A stretch of 64,000 nt of DNA from Spongilla lacustris (taxonomy: Eukaryota > Porifera > Demospongiae > Spongillida > Spongillidae). The position numbers and the translations under genes were made by a program. Where the stretch lies: the NCBI GenBank assembly GCA_949361645.1, contig OX442420.1, positions 528,064 to 592,063 of the forward strand, given 5' to 3'. The notes under the pieces were generated by a model. The model was not told the origin of the DNA. It did not search any database and saw nothing but the letters and a program-made list of their open reading frames with translations. Of this stretch, positions 34,201 through 49,334 are shown one piece after another (the stretch's first letter is position 1; each line of letters begins with the position of its first letter).

Positions 34201-34432
34201 GTTTGCATGATCTGTGAGTGCCAGTGTGTCTTCTTTATGTAGGTGTGTGTGTGTGTGTCGTATATAGATGCGATTTCTGGACTGCACCAAAGGACAAAAG
34301 GATCCTTCGAAGTCTCTCCTCGATGTTGGGGTTGGTGAAGCTATGAAGTTTAGTGGTTTTGATGAAGCCATGTTCAAAAGGAGAGGCGGCCATTACAAAT
34401 GGAGCAAAGCCGACATGCAACTGGAGTGGTGA
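31208..34432 (+). CDS. RSAD2: Viperin, radical SAM antiviral enzyme (intact, 344 aa)
   Basis: Five exons: 31208-31502, 31598-31759, 33290-33519, 33969-34151, 34268-34432 (TGA). All introns are GT-AG, phases match, and the sum is 1035 nt, close to the family's usual length of about 360 aa. Viperin converts CTP to ddhCTP, a chain terminator of viral RNA polymerases, using a 4Fe-4S cluster and S-adenosylmethionine at ER or lipid-droplet membranes. Seen here: a hydrophobic N-terminal segment (residues about 11-27) fitting a membrane anchor, the cluster-binding Cys66, Cys70 and Cys73 in [12 protein letters not shown] at 107-110, SIVSNGSL in exon 2, and the conserved C-terminal region with [17 protein letters not shown] ending in a Trp, as is typical of viperins. 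The start chosen is the first Met before the hydrophobic segment. CMPK2 follows 403 bp downstream on the same strand. Intron 2 carries a hAT-like element and intron 3 a short tandem repeat. Confidence 0.95.
32059..32855. mobile_element. hAT-like element in viperin intron 2, 797 bp
   Basis: Inverted ends of about 34 bp start CAAGGACACTTAATTATTAC. The flanks GTGGCAG (32052-32058 and 32856-32862) form a 7-bp duplication. No transposase. Confidence 0.7.
33525..33750. repeat. Tandem repeat in viperin intron 3
   Basis: About six copies of ACATGAGAGGGGGATGGCAC plus CCAGGCATCTGCACC, with variants. The same repeat is present in intron 3 of copy 1 (22970-23003 and 26295-26375), showing that the introns share ancestry. 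Confidence 0.85.
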
Positions 34433-34835
34433 ACAGAGAAGAAACCAGTATACGTAGTTTATTTGATGTGCAACCTTCACTTTATGCGAGCAACCACCAT
34501 TGTCATTCTCTTGTTCCGTGTACGTGAGGTATAGTGTGTACAGTAACGTGCTTGTGTACTTGTTATCAATGGTGTACAAATTAGCGTTGGCTACTCCTCA
34601 ATGATCTATCAGTATGGCATGCACTCTGTGAAGTACACGTATATAGATAGAGCTCTCTGTCATGTCAATTGCCGCTGCCCCTACGGCGCGCAGTATAGAG
34701 CCAGGGATCGAGCGTCGTTTGCTTAGAATTGGCAATGAATCGTGTACATGTTTATGGTATTGCCACGTGCGGCAAGTCACAGAACTTAAGTCACATACGG
34801 CAAGTCGTCACGAAGCTTTAATACTGTAAATTACA
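34433..34835. other. Viperin-CMPK2 intergenic spacer (403 bp)
   Basis: Contains the viperin 3' UTR and presumably the CMPK2 promoter. No clear TATA box or polyadenylation hexamer is obvious. GAGAAGAAACC near 34437 resembles half of an interferon-type response element, too weak to call. Confidence 0.4.
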
Positions 34836-38800
<3,965 letters not shown>

Positions 38801-39316
38801 CAACATGTCCACAGTGGTGTCTGCCATGTCACCATGACATTATTTGACCACTCTGTGTTGTAGAACGTGTACCATTGCTCAACTGGGTGTGCAGGTGAAG
38901 ATCTATAGTAATCAGAAAGTAGTGTGTTCTTGTGATAACGGCTCTAGTGTTCGTACAAATAGCCTGTCACCTCCGCCAAAAGTAATCCCAGCGTCAAGCT
39001 GTAATGGTGCTAAATATAGCCCCGCCCCCAAGCCATCGTTAATATTAAAGTTATGGGGTATAAAATACCAGGTTCTCCCATTTGTTTGAAATCGTCCGCG
39101 TTTGTCTCTTAACTTTACACGTTGTTTTGCGCGTCTCTTCTCTGCCACACTCATCTTTTCCTTAAAATGTGCCCATCTTCTGACTCCTTAACCCCTTCTC
39201 CATCTCCAGGCCTATTGCTTGCCCATATTCAGTCTTTATTGAGTGCTCCTGGGTATTATGACGAGCTGGGTGTTATGACGAATTTAGTCTGATTTTATAA
39301 ATATGTGTGACAGTGT
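38801..39316. other. Downstream flank of CMPK2
   Basis: No gene recognised. A short minus-strand frame at 38912-39154 has no known similarity. (C/G)TATTATGACGA-type repeats lie near 39250-39280. Confidence 0.4.
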
Positions 39317-39365
39317 CAGTGGCGGATACAGGAATTCGGCGGGGGGGGGGGGGGGGGGGGGGGAG
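39317..39365. repeat. hAT-type terminus-like motif and poly-G run
   Basis: CAGTGGCGGATACAGG is a sequence typical of one end of some hAT elements. It is followed by a run of about 24 G. The partner end was not identified. Confidence 0.35.
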
Positions 39366-39396
39366 GTGTCAGACTCCCTTCCCATTGTCTTCACAG

Positions 39397-39796
39397 TTCC
39401 TGGGTTATGGGGCTGTGGCCGTGCCCGCTCTATTTGTTGCCCTCTGCCTCAAGTTTGATCTGAAAATGCATCGGAATCGAAAACTGAAACTGTATCACAT
39501 GGTTGGATGTGTGGGTGAACATCTTGTCTATTTGGTTCAGCTCTATGTACTGATTGGTGGAAATGCAGGTTACATCATTGGACTTGCTGTCACCTGCCTT
39601 TAAATGAACTAGATGCAGCGTGCCTGCCGCTAGCTCTGCGCTTCCTCGTGCCCTGCATTCTGATTGGTGTGCTGGTCACTGCCCTGGTGTCAGGGGAGCT
39701 GTGTGTGTTCCTCACTGAGAGGCCATTTGTGAGTGCCATGTGCCGTGCTGCTAACAGGGCAATGTCTGATCCCTTTGCAGAGAGGGTTATGTCATA
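39397..39796 (+). pseudogene. Signal-peptide-peptidase-like fragment
   Basis: Preceded by a good acceptor (pyrimidine tract ending TTCACAG at 39396). Encodes FLGYGAVAVPALFVALCLKFDLK, two further hydrophobic segments, then after a one-base frame change at about 39595 ACLPLALRFLVPCILIGVLV and a polar tail ending at 39796. The order resembles the last third of signal peptide peptidases (GLGD-ivvPGlf---lrfD, two membrane helices, then P-A-lyLVP). If so, the catalytic GxGD motif reads GYGA and its Asp is lost. No upstream exons were found. The assignment rests on hydrophobic pattern and short motifs. Confidence 0.4.
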
Positions 39797-39960
39797 AGCG
39801 CAGAAGAGTACACGCCCCAAAGAGTGAAGTTGAAGGGAGGAGTGAGGCAGTGCAGGAGGAAGGTGGCGGTGATGGGAAGGGGGAGGAGGGGTCTGATATA
39901 AAAAGAAGAGGAAAATTTGCTTACGTTAGAGCAACAAAAGTGATATTGCTGGTTCAGTAG

Positions 39961-40411
39961 ATAGTAGTGCTGTCTGTTGTGTCTTGTGTCTCAGTTCAAT
40001 GACATGTATACTATATGTAATAATTATACTCTATTTGAAGTGCTCACTCATTACTCACCCCTTCATAACTGGTTGCTAGCCCCCCCCCAAAGATTATGAA
40101 ATACAGCCTCAGGGGAAACTTATAAACAATGGACCTTACATTGCAAGTACAGATAATTATTTTACATGTGCAAAAAAGTTCAACACACAGAAAATGTTCA
40201 CGCACAGCTAGCAGACAAACCATTTGCATGTGGTGGCATGATGACCTAATTTCCATCCTCAAAGAGACAGCCACCATTTAATTAGTACTTGGGCTTCATC
40301 TGAAGACAGCCGTATGCTCAGACCAGGGGGATCAGTACCTGACCTGGGATGAGATTGCCTTTAATCAAGGGCTCCTGCCAAAAGCCTTGACCTGATAGCA
40401 GGTGGAGACTG
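39961..40411. other. Intergenic sequence, nothing recognised
   Basis: AT-rich, no long open frame, no repeat of note. Confidence 0.4.
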
Positions 40412-40892
40412 CAGTGGCGGCCTGGCTACTTTATGGCAGGGGGGGCACACATGAGAACGGCGCCCCCCCCCCCCCCGGCGTTGTTAATGAATAGCTGTCC
40501 GCCTTCGGCCGATTCAACGAGCGGGGGGGGGGGGGGGGGTGCTGTCCGCCTTTGGCCGATTCAACGAGCTGGGGGGGGTGCTGTCCGCCTTCGGTCGATT
40601 CAACGAGCGGGGGGGAGGGGGGGAGGGGGGAGGGGTGCTGTCCGCCTTCGGCCGATTCAACAAGCGGGGGGGGGGGGGGGGGGGAAGGTGACAGTGATTG
40701 ACCGTGCACATGCACATGCGCAATACAGGCGAGTTAATTTGTTAATTTAATCAAGATTTATAACGATTAAATCGGACGATTGATCGAACATTGACCTGAC
40801 GCCTGGCGCCCTTCGATGCCCGTGGCGCCCCACGTCATAAAGCGGCAGGTGGGTTGGTGCCCCCCCTGGCCCCCCCGGCCAGGCCGCCACTG
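40412..40892. mobile_element. MITE-like element with internal G-rich VNTR
   Basis: CAGTGGCGGCCTGGC at 40412 is inverted at the right end (GCCAGGCCGCCACTG, to 40892). Between 40480 and 40680 there are four copies of CTGTCCGCCTTCGGCCGATT separated by runs of 8-19 G. The CAGTGGCGG terminus suggests hAT type, but no clear target duplication was found. Confidence 0.5.
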
Positions 40893-41783
40893 GTGAAGAG
40901 GTAGTCTCGCAAGCCAGACGTACTTCGTCGTCGTAACGCAAGTAGACTGGGAACGAGTGAATTGTTCTGAGACAGTGTTTCCCTCGTCCCTAGTCCTATA
41001 TATATTGTACGAGATCTGAAGAGGTATCCCAAAGGACTTCTCGGTCATGGCCCTCAAGGGTCGCTACAGCCTAGGTGGGGGTTTCCATGAACAGTGATCT
41101 GATTGATAGATTCATACTAGTTGGGCGTAACCCGACCTTCGCGCCAAAACGCGAAGTTTGGGCTACGACCGACTAGATTCAGACCGCTTTTTTAACAGCT
41201 AGGTTTTGTATAAGTTATGGGATGGATTTAGGAGTAGGGCAAAAACGGCAGGTGGATTACCCCTCTGTAATCTTCAGGGTTTGCTTGCAATACAAATTTA
41301 TATCCCTGCAATACCTGGAAGTACTCGGTTTCACGATGTAGAAGTCCATCTTAGCATCCACTGACTGAATTTGCTGCTGCTTGTTTGTACATCAAAGTTT
41401 TATGCACTTGTTATTGACAGTTAGATAGCCACAAAGAACTAAATCATCCGGTTGTCATTCTCCGCATAACGAATTAACTTTAATGGCAATCATTTTAATA
41501 ATAATTAACATGTGTGTGAGATTTAATTAGTGCCAATTCACGTGCGCAGAGTACAACCATGCGCCTTGAAATATTTTGCATCAGTATGCGTGTTCGTGTA
41601 AGAGCTCTGAATTTGTATTCTGCTGCGAGTTTCAGTGTCTATTTCGGTTCTATTGAAATTCCTGCTACTCGAAGTGTAAGTTTTGTCCATAAATGCCGCC
41701 TAAAGCCTTATTGTCTTAAGAAAGTGTGCTATCGCTATAATCGTCACCTATGTACAGCGTATTTAGCTGTTATCACGTATTTA
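40893..41783. other. Intergenic sequence
   Basis: No gene recognised. A hairpin-forming GGTCGTAGCCC/GGGCGTAACCCGACC pair lies around 41125-41170. Confidence 0.35.
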
Positions 41784-44145
41784 TGTTAGGCGCAATCTAT
41801 CAATTTGCGCAGTTTATAAATTGCGCTGCGCATTATGTGAATCCACGTAGTGCGCAACAATTTATAAATTGCGCAACATCCTGGTGCATATCCACGTGGC
41901 GTTAACACTTCGATAATTTCTAAAGAGGAGCATCGACTGATACTCGAGAAGTTTTGCTGTGCATGAAAGGTATGTAGATAAAAGTAGAAGAACAAGCAAA
42001 ACCGTTAGCGAAGAGAAAGCCAAGAGGATTCTTCGAACTGTTAAGGGAGAGCATAGTATGGCATAGTAGCAGTGGCGTCACGGCTTCCGGCTTTCAGACA
42101 TTGGGTGAATCGAACAAGGAAGTTTGAGCTGCTAAACTGCGCCGGCAGAGTTGGAGTTGACGGATGTGTTATGTCTCCCGGTTAAAGCCAAGGTGAGTAA
42201 ATCAAGAAAACATGCCGTGTAGGTAATGTATACGGATAGGGGGAGGAAATGTGCTCCTTTGTCCTCCTTCTTCAAGATAAAATCTAACCTTGTTCTGGGG
42301 TTTGATAGAGGAAAACTAGCTGCATGCCTTCAATGTAACAGTTGCAGCTGTTCTATCCTCTATCCTGCAAAGAGGCACAGTGTGCATTTTCCATTTTAGG
42401 AAGGGCATTGCATGCATGGCAGGTGCTTTGTAGAACTGTAGGTTATATATATTGTGTATGTATGTGTATTGTTGGTGTTTCTTAGGCATCTGTGTATTAT
42501 ATAATAACTGCACATGTATGACTCATAATTGCTTGTATGGTGCATGGACATAATGATTCAATCTTTCTACTTAACAGAATGAAAATGACAAGACTATTTT
42601 TGGTCATTATCGTGTGGTTGCTATGGTTGAAAAGTTCTATGACATCCTTGAACGTATCCATTCATTGGAATGTGGTCATGTTGGTTACAAAAAAACCCTG
42701 GCAGAAGTATGTTTTATGTGTATTTGTTGTAATTAGCATGTATCACACAAGTCATACAGCACTGTGCAGATAAATAGACTGACAATGATTAATTAATTTT
42801 TTAGTGTGCATCAAAACAGTTATAATATTATTTATGTTAGTATGTCAGTATTGCACTCTCAGGTACAGAAAACGTATGACTACCTACCTAGAGAAGCTGT
42901 GCAGTATTTCTGTAACACATGTTCAATTTGTCAACTTAAACAACACTAGAATAGTACTGCTCCACTTAGACCAATAGTGTCATCAGGGTTTCTAACTCGA
43001 TGCCAGGTAAAGTGATTATGTTATGTCAAGTATTTTACTATTATTGATATGCCTCTTTCCTACATATTTAGATTGACCTCATTGATACATGTATGAGACA
43101 TCAGTATGCCTGATGGTTCATATCATTACATTGCTCATTACATGGATAATTGGTCTAAGTTCCATATTCTTTGGCCTTTAATGAAAAAAATCAGCAGTTG
43201 ATGTTGCTGTTGGTCTAGTGAAAAGAGTATTTCCCTATTTGGGTGCTGTAGCAGCTCAGGGATTACAACAAGATTTCATAAAACGAAAAGTCAGATCGGA
43301 TCATCAGACTGTGGAGTATTTGCAATAGAATTTGCTACTGATTTGGATTGAACTGGCCCAGCAAGTCATCCCTATGAGCAGGATAAGTTACGACCACATT
43401 TCATAGAATGTTTGGATAGGGAACAAATGACACCTTTCCATTCAAAATACATACAACCATGCAGGGAAGCCCAAGACAGAGTATTTGTATGTATTGTATA
43501 CTGTCACTGCCACATGCCACATGATGGTGAGGAGCGGATGGCTCAGTGCACTGGTTGCAAGGAATGGTATCACGAGTCATGTGAGAACATTGGACCCCAA
43601 GCAGTATTTAAAGATGATAGTAATGACTGGAAATATAAAGTGTGCAATTTGCTAGAGAGAAACAGTCTGCTTCGTTGATAAGCACCCTTAATACACTACA
43701 AGTTGTCCTCTTACAATTGTCATGGTTGTAATTCAGTTTATAAAATGGACCACATTTGATACAAGTGAATGTATGCATGTGTATTGCACTGTAAAGTACT
43801 ATAATATACTAATTTAATATCTGAGCAGAATGGGCACACTATCTTTCTTAGGACTTCATACGCATAGGAACTAGGTAACCGAGACCATTCACTAATAAGA
43901 GCATGCCCGCCCGCCCCCCCCCCCCCCCCCCCCCCCCCCTCCACTCCCCCCGATATATTATATTGCTTCTAGGATGCAGAACTTCACCGTTTATAAATTG
44001 CGCAAGTTGCGCAATTTATAAACGGACCGTGCTTAGTATGATTCACAGTTTGCGCAACAATTTATAAATTGTTGCGCATTATGTGGATTCACATAATGCG
44101 CAGCGCAATTTATAAATTGCGCAAATTCACAGTTTGCGCCTAACA
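41784..44145 (+). mobile_element. Ginger1-like DNA transposon, decayed, long terminal inverted repeats
   Basis: Ends TGTTAGGCGCAA...TTGCGCCTAACA. The inverted repeats are at least 85 bp and share AATTTATAAATTGCGC motifs. The flanking 4-mers are TTTA and TCTA (an imperfect 4-bp duplication). Inside is an integrase-Ulp1-PHD coding remnant. The TGTNR terminus, 4-bp duplication and this domain order are the published hallmarks of Ginger1. A poly-C tract lies near 43910-43940. Confidence 0.7.
42578..43677 (+). pseudogene. Ginger-type integrase with Ulp1 and PHD domains, degenerate
   Basis: The integrase zinc-binding region starts after an acceptor at 42577 (histidines in RIHSLECGHVGYKKTLAEV). It continues near 42860-42950 with LPREAVQYFCNTCSICQLK, giving H-H-C-C. 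The core follows at about 43060-43260 (HYMDNWSKFHILWPL, then AVGLVKRVFPYLG), and the second catalytic Asp region is missing. From about 43290 the Ulp1 end appears (SSDCGVFAIEFATDLD, then a stop), followed by HPYEQDKLRPHFIECLD and a PHD-like finger (CHCHMP, CTGCKEWYHESC) closing at 43677. The layout matches the protein end at 3-1031. Multiple frame changes and a deletion make it non-functional. Confidence 0.65.
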
Positions 44146-45060
44146 TCTATACTATAACTGCCTTTATCTTATTCGCAGGTCACAGCGTTCGTCAGTTCGA
44201 CCGGGGGAATAATCAGGGGTTCTTGTGACAGTTGTGTTCGTCATTTCGACCGGGGGAATAGCCAAGGTTTGGCCCGCTTCAGGTGCAATTTAAAGTGGCA
44301 GGTGCGAATATATTAGTCCAGGCACTAGGCACGCACGCGTTTATACGACCGTTCTTTTTGATTTGTGAACTCGGAACCGAGGCCCTTACCCAAGCGTCGG
44401 ATAAGAAGTCAGTTGCAAAGAGGTGCTACCTTGCAGGGACGCAGGAAAATACAACTTACCACAGTACGTTTACCTACATGTGTGAGTAACTTAAGAGCGA
44501 ATTAGAGCGCGTTGCATGGTGGCACACGTGACTTCTTATCTGGCAACGAAGACAATTGATTGACGCGTAATTGCGTACAAGTACTGCATGCAATTGGCGA
44601 TATCTGTACCGTGCGTCTCTAAATTCTTACGAATTTTGAGGACTCAGAAAGTATACAAAAAGTGGGAGGGCAGGTGTGTTTGTCTTCAAAGAGAAAGAAA
44701 AGCATTTTAAAGGGCTGTCTTATATGCACAATGGCAGCGATTCAGCCTGGTTAAAATGAATACTACCACAATCCTTGCCTTTAAGCGTATCAGGTTGCAA
44801 CCCGATACGCTTTGTCAGAAGAAGATGGCACGAAGGACAATGATTCTGGTAGTCTTCATTCTTCATACTGAACTCGTACTTGATATTTCCCAGCAGTGCA
44901 GCCTCACTAGAAATTAGAAAAAGCAGTTCTTGCTGCCCTGAATTCAGTGTATGTAGTCAACGTTGGTTCATACCTGTACAGCTGTGCTCGCTGCTATTGC
45001 TGGATCACTTCCATTGTGCAAATAAAGATAGCCCTTCATATGAATAATCATTTATCTGGC
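44146..45060. other. Intergenic sequence
   Basis: No gene recognised. GTTCGTCA(G/T)TTCGACCGGGGGAATA occurs twice (44188 and 44237), and a hairpin AGCGTATCAGGTTGCAACCCGATACGCT is at about 44785-44812. Confidence 0.35.
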
Positions 45061-45077
45061 CATGGGGGCACTTAATA

Positions 45078-45400
45078 AAAATTGATTGACGTGTAACATA
45101 TATTGATTGACATGTAGCGTATATTGATTGACGTGTAACATATATTGATTGACATGTAGCGTATATTGATTGACACGTAGCGTATATTGATTGACATGTA
45201 ACATATATTGATTGACATGTAGCGTATATTGATTGACACATAATGTATATTTTTTGACACGTAAGGTATATTGATGGACACATAGCGTATATTGATTGAC
45301 ACGTAATGTATATTTTTTGACACGTAAGGTATATTGATGGACACGTAGCGTGTATTGATTGACACGTACCATATATTGATTTACACATAACATAACATGT
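45078..45400. repeat. 21-bp minisatellite, about 15 copies
   Basis: The unit ATTGATTGACATGTAGCGTAT with variants. Because 21 is a multiple of 3, several frames stay open through it, but the resulting peptides are repeat artefacts. Confidence 0.95.
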
Positions 45401-45561
45401 ACATGTGCATGCAATTCATGGTGTCTGTATTGTATGCTTTTGTGGTTAATGGTGAAACGAGTTTAGCTGCGTTTCGGACGTCATCCCAGTGGTATATTAT
45501 ATTTGTCTACAGTGGTGCATAGAAAATACATTTATTCCCTTTTGCCAGTTTAGCATCCCTT

Positions 45562-45963
45562 TTACATTTGATGGTGCATGCTCGTTGTACAGGTCCTTTG
45601 GAGCTTGGGCCGAAATTGCCAAGCTCTAATTCTTTTTTCTTTGGTCCCAAGTTAGTGCGTCTAAGATAACTATTTGGTTGCAATACGTCGCCACGTGTGA
45701 TTACAATGACGTTGGTAACTCGACCAAATTCGAACTAGCATGGCTAAAAAATACAACTAGGGCGTAATACATGGTACAAACACGTTTTTCAGCCACGCTA
45801 GGTCGATCTTTGTCGAGTTACCAATGTTAACCTAATCACGTGTGGTGACGTATCGCAATCGAATAACTTTGCTTTGACACGCTAAATTGGAACCAGAGAA
45901 AAGGAATTAGAGCTTGGCAATTTCAGTCCAACCTATACAACGAGTATGCACTGTCAAAATGTA
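45562..45963. mobile_element. Small palindromic (foldback) element, about 400 bp
   Basis: Left arm (GTGCATGCTCGTTGTAC... GAAATTGCCAAGCTCTAATTC) and right arm are inverted copies of about 165 bp with scattered differences, meeting around 45755. No coding capacity. Confidence 0.65.
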
Positions 45964-46400
45964 AACGGGATGCTTAACTGGCAGAACGGGAATAAATCTG
46001 TACACCATGGTAGACAAATGTACCCCCAGGATGATGCTTGGTACATTAACGTTAAAGGGAGGGCCATTGTATGTCTTGTGATATGCGTACCAGCTGTGTA
46101 TTGTGTCAAACTAACGTTGGACCTGTGCGCATACGTGGGGACGGTAGCCCCTAGGTAGGGATGTTTAATCACTTAATACATGGATTGTTGGAAAGAGCAA
46201 AAACCTGATTGGTTACCCTACCCCCTAGGTTTGCTCTTTCAGAACACATTACAACAAATATTGATACACAGCAGCTCAATGAGACGCATCCGGAATTAGG
46301 TCCATTACACCCATTCAGCCCAGTGATGATACCAATGAAAAATAAGTTCAGTGCACAGTCTGTCTTTCTCCATCAACAAGCTTGGTTTTTGCTGCCCTGG
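45964..46400. other. Intergenic sequence
   Basis: No gene recognised. An imperfect inverted pair around CCCCTAGGTAGGG and CCCTACCCCCTAGG lies at 46148-46230. Confidence 0.35.
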
Positions 46401-46408
46401 ACAGAGTA

Positions 46409-47260
46409 TCAGCATTCATATTCAAGATTTCTGATCTGTGTTCCACTTAATACTGGCAGGAGTAAACACCGAAAATCCAGCCATTCAGATGAACGATGAT
46501 ATGTTATGATCATTAAACATCTCCACAATACGTAGACTCGGAATGCATTGATAGCTAGCTTTATAGCCAAATACTCTTTCTCTGCTGTCGAATAATGCCC
46601 TTGTCTTGGCTGAAACTTCCTGCTGTAATATCCCACTGTAATATCCCACCGGGTGCTCCTCACCATCATCTCAAATCTGACATTAAACCGCTCCTGCTTT
46701 GCCCTCACTGTTTGTAAAATGACAGGTTTTACGAAGCTATTCAGAATAGGACTAATGCACATTCGGTCCTTGAGTGCTTCAAAGGCATGGTTGCGGGGGG
46801 CATCACTCCAATGCACTACCTATAGGTGCAAACTGTCGAGTCAGGTCTGTGAATGGAACCGCAACCTGGGATTAATCTCTGGTCATGATAACTGGTCGAA
46901 CCCAAGGAGCCTATGTCTTGGTCTCTTATCTGGGAAATGATTGCACTGTCTCCACATTGCTTGCTTTTGGCTTGATCGTGCCATTTCCAACCACATTCTA
47001 TAAGTATACACACTGCTTTATGCCAAACCTACACTTAGGCCGTAGCTGCACCAAGACTAAATGACATTACTGTAACTGGAAAAGCCCTCCAGGAGTTACA
47101 AATGCGCCGTCTTGTGACCGTCTTGTGGCAATCCTGAGCAGCCACTGACATCTGCCAATAACCTTCCGTGTAAGATCCAATGTGGAAATAAAACTTGCCT
47201 TGCCCACTCTGGACATGGGGTATACTTCCAACTCAGTCACTGCGTTCAAGCGTCTGTGGT
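46409..47260 (-). pseudogene. gypsy-type RT/RNase H fragment
   Basis: The minus strand gives YPMSRVGKASFISTLDLTR (RT fingers/palm, about 47150-47215) and, further on, DAPRNHAFEALKDRM, then YYSRKFQPRQGHYSTAEKEYLAIK (RNase H, about 46560-46630). These lie in different frames with missing sequence between them, including the YIDD motif. An old gypsy remnant. Confidence 0.65.
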
Positions 47261-48253
47261 CCTATCTTCACCATCATAAACTGTAAAGGCAATTCACTAG
47301 AATCCACTTTATCTTTCAGCATTTCCTCTGTAGGCATGGTGTAGATGATATGTTGACAACTGAATGGGCCTCACCTCACACATTTATATGTGGGCCCATA
47401 GCCAGGGGGAATAGGAGCAATTGGTCGTTTTCCCCCTTTGGATGCTTGAGTTTTGCTCCCTCCAGTTATTGGACTATGAGGACAGAAGCTGACAGCACCC
47501 CCACTTTTCGTATCAAGCAGTGGCGGCCCTCAGCCCTCTGTACTACTTGTTAGCTAAATGCAATAAAGGGGACCCCTAGCTTACGGAAGACAGTCATATT
47601 AATTGATTTAAAATGGCTCCTGATTTGTCTTGTCAAGCTTACTGTTGGCAGCATATTTTGATCAGGAAGTGGATCGGCTGGAGGATCACTGTCCGAGCGC
47701 AAAAGAATGACCAAATGTTTTATTGCGCAGATGTCCGAGAATGTGACACAATGTCTCTAGGCAGCCAGTGTGGGTTTTTACCCTGGACATGATTTTTACC
47801 TTAGTTTTGATGAGTCTTGGAACACTTAAGTGGATCATGATACTCTTTCATGGTTGGAGGACCACCTTGTACCTTCCACTGTCACATGTGACAACCTTCT
47901 CAGATTGGTTCTGCAGCTCATTGGATGCCCTTAGCTTGGATCCAACTCCCAAAATACTCCTAAGTCATGGAGCGACTCAGTGATGTGGGTGCGCAGAAAA
48001 TGGATGAAGCGACTCAGTGATACCGGTGTGCAGAAAATTGATGGTTGTATAGCACAACTGTCATGTACATCATTGGATCACAGAGCAGACAATACCAAAC
48101 CGAGCTTTGTATATATGGCCATGTTCTCTCACTCCTTTACATATACCAGCTGAAAATAGTAATCAGATCCTATCAACGTGTCAATTGGCATGCTCGAATC
48201 AGTATTTGCTATAGGCAAGTACACAGATTGCATTATTTAAGGTAGCTGCTGAG
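47261..48253. other. Probably decayed retroelement sequence
   Basis: No continuous coding signal. It lies between a gypsy RT fragment and a Gag-like fragment on the same strand, so it may be the rest of decayed elements. Confidence 0.3.
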
Positions 48254-48712
48254 CTAAAGGTCAACATCTATGACTGTACATTTTTTAGTCCTACTTTGAT
48301 TGGTTCCTAATGTGGCTATGGTCAATTGACTTACGTTCAGTGGTTGGGCTCCAGCTTGAGTACATTTCAAACATGTTGTATTATAAGAGGCGAAGACAAT
48401 TGAAGCATCTACCTTTAATTGCTTGTGATCGGCTGACATGGTTTGTTTGAGGAGGGATGTGAGTGCTGACAGTAACAGCAACAAATTGTGAACTGGTGAA
48501 TAGGGCTGTGTGTGTATACTGCGACTTCGCTGTGAAGGTTGAGTATTGCTCCTTTCCCTGGCAGTCAGCACTTGCTCGAATGTGGACAGTAAGTCATCCA
48601 GATCCAGATTGGAGTCCATAACCTTCCTACTTACTCTAAGCCCCAACTCAGGAGGCGGCTTAGAAATGAGAACAGGTGAAAGATGTGCACCAAAGTGAAT
48701 GGTGGAGTGCAC
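48254..48712 (-). pseudogene. Retroelement Gag-like fragment (BEL/Pao type suspected)
   Basis: A 152-codon minus-strand frame with FGAHLSPVLISKPPPELGLRVSR and then LDLDDLLSTFEQVLTARERSN. This is the motif order of BEL/Pao Gag proteins (a phrase of the type 'l-P-l--KLP-e----i-R', then a helix ending in EARE-S). The C-terminal part shows one CxxC only, and no zinc knuckle follows. The family call is by eye. Confidence 0.35.
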
Positions 48713-48730
48713 CCTATTATGGCAGATAGC

Positions 48731-48985
48731 ACTAACCCAGTAGCAGACACCTTACCTGGCCAGGGGCTGGCATATCCTCAGCCAAGTGGATGACATTTTA
48801 TCATTCTGGGTGCTGCTCAAAGGCCATCCTTAGCACCAACACAACAAGATCTACGAGGTAAAAATCAGAGTAGGGGGTAGGCAAAACCAGCCATTTTCAC
48901 ATCACGAGTTGACTGCAAATGCATAAACAGCTTACGCATGAGAACAAGCGTACCATGAGGTGGACCTAGGGAATTTTTTGCGCTC
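48731..48985 (+). repeat. Dispersed repeat copy A
   Basis: Direct-orientation match to 59238-59602: shared blocks CAGACACCTTACCTGGC, TTTTATCATTCTGGGTGCT, and ACCATGAGGTGGACCTAG. About 80-85 percent similar with indels. No coding signal, and the repeat class is not recognised. Confidence 0.7.
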
Positions 48986-49334
48986 CAGTTGTTTCAGCTT
49001 AATCATGTTACCATGGCACATGTCAAATACATATTCTGGAAGTAAGGTTTCTTTCTACCAACCCTTAAAATATGCATCATATATGTATGAACTTCTTCTA
49101 CACAGCTTCGTGACCTAAACTAGCCAGCCTCAACCCAAAATCAGCCTTAACAAGCCAGTATTAATACAGCATCAGCTAGCCTCGAATCAGCTGCCTCTGC
49201 TTAGCAAGCTGCAACTACATTATGCGCCAGTAGAAAGTTGACAATGCATTGCGTTAGGATCGTGGTACAGTAAATACTATCATAATTGCAAATAATTACA
49301 TTGTGCTTCGTTCGTATTTCGTTACTTATAACAT

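Noticed and set aside
38912..39154. 80-codon minus-strand frame, basic N-terminus
   Set aside because: No recognised family, no clear splice or promoter context; kept as non-coding flank.
45005..45414. Open frames of about 100-130 codons in three frames
   Set aside because: Direct consequence of a 21-bp repeat whose length is a multiple of three.
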